DNA of 7,061 nt from Urinicoccus sp. (GCA_029983435.1 JASBZN010000060.1:1-7061), one strand, 5' to 3'; positions 1 to 6,918 are shown, counted from the first letter of the stretch. Notes: generated by a model from the letters alone, not told the origin. Program-made: numbers and translations.

Positions 1-70
1 CCATTTACAGTGGCCGGACCGTTTGTGATTTACACACAATTCTCTTTTCATTGCAGCGCAAACCATTTCA
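1..70 (-). ncRNA. Cobalamin (B12) riboswitch aptamer, 5' part, truncated by window edge
   Basis: Read on the minus strand, this leader matches the conserved core of the cobalamin riboswitch. A small hairpin (TTGC-GCT-GCAA, about 62-52) is followed by AAAAGAGAAT, the counterpart of the usual AATAGGGAAT. Then comes a TGTG/CACA stem closing a TGTAAAT loop, where the family typically has TGAAAAT. After AACGGTCC comes the B12 box GGCCACTGTAA at about 16-6. The last visible bases, CCACTGTAAATGG, can form the start of the next helix (CCA/TGG). The rest of the aptamer, the expression platform and the controlled gene lie beyond position 1. Such elements usually lower expression of B12 synthesis, B12 transport or B12-independent isoenzyme genes when cobalamin is present. 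The target here is unknown. The match was made by eye; the 5' boundary is approximate. Confidence 0.85.
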
Positions 71-97
71 TTGTTTGTCATCTATTCAGTTACTTTT

Positions 98-106
98 AGT
101 ATAGCA
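98..106 (-). promoter_or_regulatory. Extended -10 promoter driving the riboswitch leader
   Basis: The minus strand reads TGCTATACT, an extended -10 element (TGn plus TATACT). No good -35 is present: at 17-18 bases upstream the hexamer is TAGCTA or TTAGCT. Transcription would begin near position 91, about 20 bases before the conserved riboswitch core. This spacing is what a riboswitch leader needs and supports the call. It lies between the DUF445 stop and the riboswitch, so the downstream gene probably has its own promoter. Confidence 0.6.
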
Positions 107-141
107 CAATTTTAAAAAAATAGCTAAGTTTTTTTCCATTT

Positions 142-738
142 TTAACCAAGATAAGTCATAATAAGACCCTGAATAAGTCCAATTCCTGCCCCCATTACCA
201 TTCCTAGCCATTCGATGGCTCGAAGTTCTTTTCCTGCAATTTCCAGGGTTAAGCTTTCCAAGGTTTCTAGGTCAAAGGCGTTGATTTTTTCTTCCACCAA
301 AGCCCCAATATTGACCTTATTTCGAATGTGGTCTTCAGCCAATGTCGTAACCTCTTCAAAAAGTTGGGGAACTTCTTTGTCCATTTTCTCCTCAATGGCC
401 TCCATAATTCGATTCCGGATAGGAGAGGGAAGAAAGGCGATTTTTCCCAAAACCATCTGTTGAATCTTCACCGTTAAAATTTCACGAAAGCGGTCTTCAT
501 CTTCTTTGCTAATGAGTTGGGAAATCAGGTCATCTTCACTTAAGAGTTCTTGGGCTACGGTTTTTCCAATGCTAGAAGAAACTTCTAGCCTCCGTTTGGG
601 GATCAAGCCTTGAAAGGTAAAGGGTCCAAGCTTAACTGGATCCAAGGGCCGAAAGAGGCTCTTAATGGCCAAAACATTTGTAATATAGCCAATCAGACCA
701 CTGGTAACAACAATGAGTAAGATTTTTACTAGGTTCAT
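142..738 (-). CDS. DUF445 family membrane protein, short form
   Basis: This is a 198-residue protein of the DUF445 family; the biochemical function of the family is not established. The N-terminus has a hydrophobic helix (about residues 4-24) containing the family signature TNxxAIxxLFRP (residues 20-31), followed by a G-x-IPKRR segment (44-50). Residues about 55-170 are charged, predicted helical and probably soluble. A second hydrophobic, glycine-rich segment (about 176-196, with GAGIGLIQG) closes the protein, so both ends may be membrane-anchored with the middle on one side of the membrane. Members such as Bacillus YheB are longer, about 370-380 residues from memory, so this is a compact form rather than an obvious truncation: both signature ends are intact. 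The ATG is set by an AAGGAG that overlaps the tex stop, which suggests coupling to tex. It is the last gene of the run. No convincing hairpin terminator follows its TAA. Confidence 0.8.
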   Translation of the reverse strand: MNLVKILLIVVTSGLIGYITNVLAIKSLFRPLDPVKLGPFTFQGLIPKRRLEVSSSIGKTVAQELLSEDDLISQLISKEDEDRFREILTVKIQQMVLGKIAFLPSPIRNRIMEAIEEKMDKEVPQLFEEVTTLAEDHIRNKVNIGALVEEKINAFDLETLESLTLEIAGKELRAIEWLGMVMGAGIGLIQGLIMTYLG

Positions 739-749
739 TCTGGCTCCTT
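739..749 (-). promoter_or_regulatory. Shine-Dalgarno overlapping the tex stop, sets DUF445 start
   Basis: The minus strand reads TAAGGAGCCAGAATG. AAGGAG at 749-744 shares its two A bases with the tex TAA (750-748) and sits five bases before the ATG at 738. Ribosomes ending on tex are therefore placed over the next start. This supports translational coupling and fixes the start of the DUF445 gene. Confidence 0.75.
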
Positions 750-2850
750 AATCTTCTTTAATTTTCCTATCTTTGGACAACTCTTTTAAGCCCACACGAT
801 TTCTTTCCTTATCGATGTCAATGACTTCTACTGGCAGGGTCATGCCGACTTTGTAGGTCTTGCTAGGGTCAAAGGCTGCATATTCTTTTCTATTGGTGGG
901 GCGGTTTTTGAGTTTGGATTTGTGAACTAAGCCGTCTTCTTTGATTCCAATATCGACAAAAACTCCAAAATTTACCACATTTCGAATGACACCTGAAAAT
1001 TCCATGCCTAGTTCCAAATCATCTAGGCCTATGGCTCCCTTTCTTAGGGCAACTTGGTCCAATTGGTCCCGGGGGTCTCGGCCTGGGGCTTTGAGTTCTT
1101 CTTTAATATCCTCTAGGGTATAAGTCATCTTTGCCTCTTTGGCCATTTCCTTGGCTTCTTCTTCCTTTTGATCTAAGAGTAATTGGGCCAAGTCATAGGA
1201 TTCGGGATGGACGGCTGTTTGGTCTAAAATATTTTCCGCATCCACAATCCGTAAGAATCCAGCCGATTGTTGGAAACTGGCTGGCCCCATCCCCTTTACT
1301 TCTTTTAATTCTTCTCGAGACTTAAAGGGACCCTTCGCTTCTCGGTAATTGACAATTTCTTGGGCTAGTTTAGGCCCAATCCCTGCTACATAGGAAAGAA
1401 GTGGAACGGAGGCAGTATTTGGATCCACACCAACTCGGTTTACACTGTCTTGGACGACACCTTGGAGGGTTCCCTCAAGGTCTTGCTTGGGTAGGTCGTG
1501 TTGGTATTGGCCCACACCAATGTGTTTGGGCTCAATTTTAACCAATTCTGCCAGGGGATCTTGTAGGCGTCGACCAATGGAGATGGCTCCTCGAATGGTC
1601 ACGTCTAGGTCTGGAAATTCTTGGGCTCCCAGTTTGGACGCACTATAGATAGAAGCTCCTGCTTCGTTGGTAATGGCATAGGTCATATCTAACTTATTTT
1701 CTTCAATAAGGTCACTGATAAACTGCTCTGTTTCTCGAGAAGCAGTTCCATTTCCAATAGAGGCCACTTGGAGCTGGTATTTTTGAATAAGGTCTAGCAG
1801 TTTTTTCTTGGCTGCTTCCTTGGCTTGGTCAGAAGATGTAAGGTAAACGACAGTATGGTCTAGAACTTTTCCGTATTCATCTAAAACAGCAATTTTGCAG
1901 CCTGTCCGATAGCCTGGGTCCATGGCCAAAATCCGATTATTTTTTAAGGGCCGCATTAAAAGCAAGGGCTTGAGGTTTTTGGCAAAGACGTCAATGGCAT
2001 CTTTTTGGGCTCTTTCTGTCAGTTCATTCCGAATTTCTCTTTCGATTGAAGGATAAATTAACCGGTCCAGACCATCTATCAGAGCCATTTCCTGTTGGTC
2101 TTTTAAGCCATTTTCTACCAAGACGGTCATGGCGACTTGTTTTTCTAAAAGGTCTTTGGGAAAGGTGAGCTTTATCTTTAAAGCTTCTTCCTTTTCTCCT
2201 CGGTTTAGGGCCAAAATCCGGTGGTTTAAAATGCTTTTAATAGGCTCTTCCCGGTCATGGTACATTTCATAGGTAGGATTGGGCTTTTTCCCTTCTTGAC
2301 TGGCAATTTTTCCTGTCAAATGAAGGAATTTTTTTACCAAGGCCCGAATCTTAGCTTGGTCTGAATAAGCCTCTGCTAAAATATCCCGCCCCCCTTGAAG
2401 GGCTTCTTCTGGGTCTTCAAAGTCCTGTAAGACTTGGTCTAGGTCTTCTTGTTTTGCCCCTTCTTTTTGAAGGACTTCATAAACAGAACCATAGCCCTTT
2501 TCTTTGGCAATCGTAGCTCGAGTCCGGCGTTTGGGTCGGTAGGGCCGGTAGATATCTTCAATTTCTGTAAGGCTTGTCGCTTCCTCAATAGCCCGCCCTA
2601 GGTCTTCTGTGTAGACTTCTAGGTCTTGAAGTTTACGCACCACTTCTTCTCTTTTTTCTTGAATAGATTTTAAGGCCAAGTAGCGGTCATAAAGGGCTCG
2701 TAGGTCTTCATCGCTCATGTTTCCTGTTTCTTCTTTTCTGTAACGAGCAATAAAGGGAATGGTATTATTTTCATTAATGAGCCTTAGGGCTGCATCAATG
2801 GATTCTTGTCTTAGGTTTAATTCTTGGGATAATTGTTTACTAATGGTCAT
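748..2850 (-). CDS. tex: Tex-like S1 RNA-binding transcription accessory protein
   Basis: This 700-residue protein has the Tex/YhgF/YdcI architecture. An N-terminal helical region carries the family hallmark NNTIPFIARYRKE (28-40) and YRPKRRTRATIAKEKG (101-119). A YqgF/RNase H-like domain begins at ILAMDPGYRTGCKIAVLD (307-324). Conserved GAISIGRRLQDPLAELVKIEP (421-441), GVGQYQHD (445-452) and VNTAS-type DPNTASVPLLSYV (476-488) segments follow. A helix-hairpin-helix region spans about 487-535 (GIGPKLAQEIV, then GMGPASFQQ), and an S1 domain runs about 615-690. Tex proteins are cytosolic, bind nucleic acid and affect transcription and ribosome-associated processes; the exact reaction is not settled. 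The length is slightly below the roughly 720-770 residues of well-known homologues. Two stretches look divergent: YGSVY where I expect a GLEPLA-like motif, and LVHKSKL in S1 where LVHIS is usual. The start is supported by AGGAGG five bases upstream (2861-2856). Confidence 0.93.
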   Translation of the reverse strand: MTISKQLSQELNLRQESIDAALRLINENNTIPFIARYRKEETGNMSDEDLRALYDRYLALKSIQEKREEVVRKLQDLEVYTEDLGRAIEEATSLTEIEDIYRPYRPKRRTRATIAKEKGYGSVYEVLQKEGAKQEDLDQVLQDFEDPEEALQGGRDILAEAYSDQAKIRALVKKFLHLTGKIASQEGKKPNPTYEMYHDREEPIKSILNHRILALNRGEKEEALKIKLTFPKDLLEKQVAMTVLVENGLKDQQEMALIDGLDRLIYPSIEREIRNELTERAQKDAIDVFAKNLKPLLLMRPLKNNRILAMDPGYRTGCKIAVLDEYGKVLDHTVVYLTSSDQAKEAAKKKLLDLIQKYQLQVASIGNGTASRETEQFISDLIEENKLDMTYAITNEAGASIYSASKLGAQEFPDLDVTIRGAISIGRRLQDPLAELVKIEPKHIGVGQYQHDLPKQDLEGTLQGVVQDSVNRVGVDPNTASVPLLSYVAGIGPKLAQEIVNYREAKGPFKSREELKEVKGMGPASFQQSAGFLRIVDAENILDQTAVHPESYDLAQLLLDQKEEEAKEMAKEAKMTYTLEDIKEELKAPGRDPRDQLDQVALRKGAIGLDDLELGMEFSGVIRNVVNFGVFVDIGIKEDGLVHKSKLKNRPTNRKEYAAFDPSKTYKVGMTLPVEVIDIDKERNRVGLKELSKDRKIKED

Positions 2851-2879
2851 GAAAGCCTCCTGAGCTTTTCTTATAAAGA

Positions 2880-2914
2880 AAGGATCTTCTTGGTTTTTAC
2901 CCGCAAAGATCCTT
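2880..2914 (-). terminator. Hairpin in the prfB-tex gap, possible attenuator or processing site
   Basis: Between the prfB stop and the tex Shine-Dalgarno there is a perfect 9-bp inverted repeat: AAGGATCTT (2914-2906 on the minus strand) with AAGATCCTT (2888-2880). The 17-base loop can fold again as GGT-AAAA-ACC, giving a two-tier hairpin. On the minus strand it is followed by TCTTTATAAG, which is only weakly U-rich, so it is a poor intrinsic terminator for the operon. It may instead attenuate, protect an RNA end or mark a processing site. On the opposite strand a better T-rich run follows, but I see no gene there that would use it. Confidence 0.5.
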
Positions 2915-2925
2915 GTATTTTTCTT

Positions 2926-4047
2926 TTAGTTTTCTTTCGACTTGTTGGCACTTTGCTGAAGGTAAGCGTTAATAAAGGGGTCCAGGTCTCCGTCCATTAC
3001 TCGATTGACATCGCCAACTTCTTCTCCTGTTCGATGGTCTTTTACCATGGTGTAGGGTTGGAAGACATAGGAACGAATTTGGGAACCCCAGGCAATTTGT
3101 GCATAATTGCCTTGCAGATCTTCTATTTTTTCTTTTTGCTCTTCTTCTGCCAGGGCAATGAGCTTGGCCTTTAACATATTCATGGCTTGTTCCCTGTTTT
3201 GGATTTGGGACCGTTCATTTTGACATTGAACTACAATCCCTGTGGGAATATGGGTAATCCGAACAGCGGAGTCTGTGGTATTAACGTGTTGACCTCCGGC
3301 TCCTGAGGACCGGTAGGTGTCGATTTTTAAATCTTCATCCTTAATATCCACTTCTAAGTCATCGTCCAATTCAGGATAGACATCCACACTGGAAAAAGAC
3401 GTGTGGCGTTTTTTTGCCGCATCAAAAGGAGAGATTCGAACTAAGCGGTGAACTCCCTTTTCTGCCTTGAGATAACCATAGGCATGGGGTCCAGTCATCC
3501 GCATAGTTACGGATTTAATTCCTGCTTCATCTTCTGTTAAAAGATCCAAAGTTTCCACTTTAAAGTTCTTTTTATCCCCATAACGGCGATACATCCGGTA
3601 AAGCATGTCGGCCCAGTCTTGGGCTTCTGTTCCGCCAGCTCCAGCGTGAATGCTGACAATGGCTGGGTTGTCGTCGTATTCTCCCGTTAAAAGTGTCGTA
3701 AGCTTAAAGTTAGCTGCTCTTTCTTCAATGGATTCCACCGCTTCTTTAAAGTGGTCATAGAGGGCAAAATCCTCTTCTTCCTCCATTAACTCAATCATCA
3801 CTTGGGCTTCTTCAATGTCTTCCATAAGCTCATCATAGGTGTCGATTTTTTCCTTGTATTGATTTTGCTTGCGGATGATCTTTTGGGCTTCTTCTGGTTG
3901 GTCCCAAAAACCTGGTTGAAAAGTTTGTTTTTCTATTTCTTTTTCTTCTTTTTTTAAGGATGCAACGTCTATGGATTTTCCAAGTTCCGAAACTAGGTTT
4001 TGGGCCTTGTCTAAGCGTTCTTTATCTAAATAGATATTTTGCTCCAT
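2926..4047 (-). CDS. prfB: Peptide chain release factor 2 (RF2), continuous frame
   Basis: RF2 recognises UAA and UGA stop codons in the ribosomal A site and triggers peptide release. The 373-residue product shows the RF2 stop-recognition tripeptide SPF (206-208) and the catalytic GGQ (251-253) within SSGAGGQHVN. It also has the family segments HAGAGGTEAQDWADML (134-149), GVHRLVRISPFD (198-209) and WGSQIRSYV (320-328). Residues 1-120 form the helical N-terminal domain. Residue 247, next to the GGQ loop where E. coli K-12 has Thr246, is Ser. The length agrees with family members of about 365 residues. Unlike many bacterial prfB genes, it is read in one frame from ATG to TAA: at the usual +1 frameshift point the sequence is TCC ATA GAC (Ser25-Ile26-Asp27), with no CTT TGA and no GGGGG-type internal Shine-Dalgarno. 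It starts nine bases after the secA stop, the classic secA-prfB pair. The start is fixed by AAGGAGG at 4058-4052. Confidence 0.97.
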   Translation of the reverse strand: MEQNIYLDKERLDKAQNLVSELGKSIDVASLKKEEKEIEKQTFQPGFWDQPEEAQKIIRKQNQYKEKIDTYDELMEDIEEAQVMIELMEEEEDFALYDHFKEAVESIEERAANFKLTTLLTGEYDDNPAIVSIHAGAGGTEAQDWADMLYRMYRRYGDKKNFKVETLDLLTEDEAGIKSVTMRMTGPHAYGYLKAEKGVHRLVRISPFDAAKKRHTSFSSVDVYPELDDDLEVDIKDEDLKIDTYRSSGAGGQHVNTTDSAVRITHIPTGIVVQCQNERSQIQNREQAMNMLKAKLIALAEEEQKEKIEDLQGNYAQIAWGSQIRSYVFQPYTMVKDHRTGEEVGDVNRVMDGDLDPFINAYLQQSANKSKEN

Positions 4048-4058
4048 CGTTCCTCCTT
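4048..4058 (-). promoter_or_regulatory. Shine-Dalgarno overlapping the secA stop, sets prfB start
   Basis: The minus strand reads TAAGGAGGAACGATG. AAGGAGG (4058-4052) shares two A bases with the secA TAA (4059-4057), and only four bases (AACG) separate it from the prfB ATG. This is a strong but closely spaced site. It suggests that prfB translation is coupled to completion of secA. Confidence 0.75.
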
Positions 4059-6798
4059 AGGCATTTTTCCCATGGCAATTCTTATACTTCTTTCCACTTC
4101 CACATGGACAGGGGTCGTTTCGACCGATTTTTTCTTTTTTCCGAACATAGGGTTTTTGCTTTCCATCATCTGGATTGACAGTTTCTACTTCCTTCGCAAC
4201 CCGAACCCTCTGTACCTTTTCTGGATTAATCACGTGGAAGAGCATCTTTACAGTATCTTCTCGGATGGTTTCATTCATGGCTTCGAACATATCAAAGCCT
4301 TCGTTTTGGTATGCTCTAGCTGGGTCTACTTGTCCTACTGCCCGTAGGCCAATCCCTTGACGGAGTTGGTCCATGGCATCAATATGATCCATCCATTTTT
4401 GGTCCACAACTTGGAGTAGAACTACCCGTTCTACTTCTCTAAACTTATCCGACCCGAACTCTTCTTCTTTTTCTTCATAACGATCAAGAGCTTTTTGACG
4501 AATGACTTCTTTTAACTCTTCAATAGAGTCTTTTTCTTGACCTTGAAGTTCGTCTTGATTAAAGCCAAATGTTTCAATCAAACTATTTAAAAGTCCTTGG
4601 CGGTCCAGGCTTCTTTTGCCGTGTTCATCGGGTTTGTTGTAAAAGTCTACTAGACTGTCTACCAAGCCTGTTACCATGTTTAGGATATCGTCTTTTAAGT
4701 TTTGTCCTTCCAAAACCTTGCGACGTTCTCCATAAATAACTTGTCTTTGTTTATTCATAACATCGTCGTATTGAAGGACATTCTTCCGAATGGAGAAGTT
4801 ATTCCCTTCTACCTTTCTTTGAGCAGATTCAATAAGACGGGTTAATAGTTTATGTTCAATGGGTTCATCTGGTGGCGTATCAATGGATTCCATGACTTTC
4901 TTGAACCGATCTCCAGCAAAGAGGCGGATTAAATCATCGTCGCCAGAAATATAGAAGCGAGTAGAACCTGGGTCCCCTTGCCGACCAGACCGACCTCTTA
5001 ATTGGTTGTCGATTCGTCTGGACTCATGGCGTTCGGTCCCAATGATGTGAAGTCCTCCAGCTGCAATAACTTTCTTTTCTTCTTCATCGGTTCCTTCTTT
5101 AAAGTGAGCCAATTGTTTTTGGTACTCTTTACGAGCTTCTACAACTTCTGGATCTTCTGTATCAAAGAAAGAATCAACAAGTTCTAGAGTCGCTTCCGAA
5201 ACACCTTGCTTTTGAAGTTCTTTTTTAGCCATAAACTCAGGATTTCCACCTAAGACAATATCTGTCCCACGCCCAGCCATGTTGGTAGCGATGGTTACCG
5301 CCCCATAACGACCAGCTTGGGCTACAATTTCAGATTCTTGCTTGTGTCTTTTGGCATTTAAAACTTGGTGTTTAATTCCTCGTCTTTTTAAGTATTTACT
5401 TAAAAGCTCAGACTTTTCAATAGAAATAGTCCCCACTAGAATAGGTTGGCCCGTTTCGTGGCGTTTTACAATTTCCTCCGTCACTGCTTGGAACTTAGAC
5501 TCTTCGTCCTTATAAATGGCATCATTGAAATCTTCCCGAATAACAGGCTTATTCGTTGGGATTTCAATAACATCAATATGGTAAATTTCCCGGAACTCTT
5601 CTTCTTCTGTCTTGGCTGTCCCTGTCATTCCGGCAAGCTTATCGTACATTCTAAAGAAGTTTTGGAAGGTAACCGTAGCTAGGGTTTTACTTTCTGCCTT
5701 TACTTCAATGTTTTCCTTGGCTTCAATGGCTTGGTGTAATCCATCTGAATACCGGCGCCCATACATTAACCGACCTGTAAATTCATCGACAATGATAATT
5801 TCATTTTCTTGAACCACATAGTCGATATCCCGTTTCATATTTCCCTTGGCCTTAAGGGCTTGGTTAATATGGTGGGCAATTTCCATGTTTTCTAAATCTG
5901 ACAAGTTGTCGATGCCAAAATAGCTTTCTGCCTTGGCAGTCCCCTTATCCGTTAGGGTAGAAGTTTTTTGTTTTTCATCAATGACATAGTCAACTGTTTC
6001 TTCTGTAAATTCCCGGTTGAAGATGTCGGTTCTTTCCTCCTCTTGGCTCTTAACCCGACTACTTAAAGTGTCGACAAAATTTCTGGCCTTAATGTAAAGG
6101 TCTGTGGATTCATCTCCTTGCCCAGAAATAATCAATGGTGTTCTGGCTTCATCAATTAAGATAGAGTCCACTTCATCGACGATACAGTAGTGAAGTCCTC
6201 TTTGAACCATTTCTTCTTTATAGACAACCATGTTATCTCTTAGATAGTCAAAGCCGAACTCATTATTGGTCCCATAAGTAATATCTGAATTATAAGCTTC
6301 CTTCCGTTCTTCTGGAGTCATGTCGTGGAGGATACAACCGACACTTAAGCCTAGAAATTCATAAATTTTACCCATCCATTCCCGGTCACGATTAGCCAGG
6401 TAGTCGTTGACAGTAACAACATGGACGCCCTTGCCTTCCAAAGCGTTTAGGTAAGCTGGCAAAGTTGCCACTAGGGTTTTTCCTTCCCCAGTTTTCATTT
6501 CGGCAATCCGTCCTTGATGAAGGATAATCCCCCCAAGAATTTGAACTTCGAAGTGCTTCATGCCTAAAACCCGCCAAGCTGCTTCTCTTACTACTGCAAA
6601 GGCTTCTGGTAAAAGATGGTCCAGGTCTTCGCCATCTTCTTGGACCCGTTTTTTAAATTCCAGGGTCTTTGCCTTTAATTCTTCGTCACTTAGGGCTTCC
6701 ATTTCCCTTTCCATGCTGACGACTTTTTTCACTAAAGGCTCAATTTTTTTAATCTCACGATCCGAATAGGACCCAAATAATTTTTCTAGTAGTGCCAC
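4057..6798 (-). CDS. secA: Preprotein translocase ATPase SecA
   Basis: SecA is the ATP-driven motor that pushes unfolded preproteins through the SecYEG channel at the cytosolic face of the membrane. The 913 residues cover all expected parts. The N-terminus is typical (ALLEKLFGSYSDREIKKI). Nucleotide-binding domain 1 has Walker A TGEGKT (103-108), TVNDYLA (129-135), YGTNNEFGFDYLRD (175-188) and Walker B VDEVDSILIDEART (207-220). The preprotein cross-linking region lies about 225-375. The second domain has LAGMTGTA (388-395), ATNMAGRGTDI (504-514) and GRSGRQGDPGSTRF (602-615). Helical scaffold and wing domains run about 640-860. A C-terminal SEC-C zinc motif, Cys897-x-Cys899-x8-Cys908-His909, closes the protein. 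An acidic insert of about 60 residues (521-579) precedes GGLHIIGTERHESRR; similar inserts are common in clostridial SecA. The start is GTG: AAAGGTGA lies six bases upstream and the first residues match the family. It is the first gene of the run and is read from the extended -10 promoter upstream. Confidence 0.98.
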   Translation of the reverse strand: MALLEKLFGSYSDREIKKIEPLVKKVVSMEREMEALSDEELKAKTLEFKKRVQEDGEDLDHLLPEAFAVVREAAWRVLGMKHFEVQILGGIILHQGRIAEMKTGEGKTLVATLPAYLNALEGKGVHVVTVNDYLANRDREWMGKIYEFLGLSVGCILHDMTPEERKEAYNSDITYGTNNEFGFDYLRDNMVVYKEEMVQRGLHYCIVDEVDSILIDEARTPLIISGQGDESTDLYIKARNFVDTLSSRVKSQEEERTDIFNREFTEETVDYVIDEKQKTSTLTDKGTAKAESYFGIDNLSDLENMEIAHHINQALKAKGNMKRDIDYVVQENEIIIVDEFTGRLMYGRRYSDGLHQAIEAKENIEVKAESKTLATVTFQNFFRMYDKLAGMTGTAKTEEEEFREIYHIDVIEIPTNKPVIREDFNDAIYKDEESKFQAVTEEIVKRHETGQPILVGTISIEKSELLSKYLKRRGIKHQVLNAKRHKQESEIVAQAGRYGAVTIATNMAGRGTDIVLGGNPEFMAKKELQKQGVSEATLELVDSFFDTEDPEVVEARKEYQKQLAHFKEGTDEEEKKVIAAGGLHIIGTERHESRRIDNQLRGRSGRQGDPGSTRFYISGDDDLIRLFAGDRFKKVMESIDTPPDEPIEHKLLTRLIESAQRKVEGNNFSIRKNVLQYDDVMNKQRQVIYGERRKVLEGQNLKDDILNMVTGLVDSLVDFYNKPDEHGKRSLDRQGLLNSLIETFGFNQDELQGQEKDSIEELKEVIRQKALDRYEEKEEEFGSDKFREVERVVLLQVVDQKWMDHIDAMDQLRQGIGLRAVGQVDPARAYQNEGFDMFEAMNETIREDTVKMLFHVINPEKVQRVRVAKEVETVNPDDGKQKPYVRKKEKIGRNDPCPCGSGKKYKNCHGKNA

Positions 6799-6812
6799 GC
6801 CTTCTCACCTTT
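6799..6812 (-). promoter_or_regulatory. Shine-Dalgarno supporting the GTG start of secA
   Basis: The minus strand reads AAAGGTGAGAAGGCGTG. AAAGGTGA (6812-6805) is a moderate match to the 16S tail and lies six bases before GTG at 6798. A GTG inside the site (6808-6806) is out of frame with SecA. The combination of GTG and a non-perfect site may hold secA translation at a moderate level; that is inference. Confidence 0.6.
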
Positions 6813-6876
6813 CTTTATTTATCAAAATTTTATTTAAAGCCACTTTTGCCTATTCTTAAAATTATTCAACTATTGT

Positions 6877-6885
6877 ATTATATCA
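6877..6885 (-). promoter_or_regulatory. Extended -10 promoter upstream of secA
   Basis: The minus strand reads TGATATAAT, a perfect TATAAT with the TGn extension. The -35 region at 17-18 bases is poor (ATGAAT or AATGAA), which is usual for extended -10 promoters. Transcription would start near 6870, giving a secA leader of about 70 bases with no recognisable riboswitch. Being downstream of the tRNA terminator, it is the best candidate for the operon promoter. Confidence 0.6.
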
Positions 6886-6918
6886 TAATAAGCCTCTTTA
6901 TTCATTGACTTATCAAGG

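Noticed and set aside
1922..2222. 12-bp repeat GGCCAAAATCCG at about 1923 and 2211
   Set aside because: Both copies encode the same peptide Arg-Ile-Leu-Ala in Tex with the same codons. There is no sign of a functional DNA repeat.
260..2720. Frequent TAGGTC/AGGTCT on the plus strand
   Set aside because: It comes from Asp-Leu dipeptides written GAC CTA or GAC CTT in acidic helical regions. Spacing is irregular, so it is codon and peptide bias rather than a motif array.
2833..3174. 113-codon open frame on the plus strand across the prfB 3' end
   Set aside because: It lies opposite the conserved end of RF2, has no good ribosome binding site and resembles no family. The same holds for the other plus-strand open frames within secA, tex and the DUF445 gene.
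6392..6577. 61-codon minus-strand frame inside secA
   Set aside because: It is an out-of-frame shadow of the SecA Walker A region, which is fully conserved in the real frame.
6799..6870. Possible riboswitch or T-box in the secA leader
   Set aside because: The leader is about 70 bases, AT-rich, with only a trivial AAAG-TGG-CTTT hairpin and no T-box or known aptamer core.
6911..6916. TTGATA as a -35 box for secA
   Set aside because: It is 28 bases from TATAAT and 20 from the alternative TATTAT, both too far for a standard promoter. The extended -10 explains the site better.
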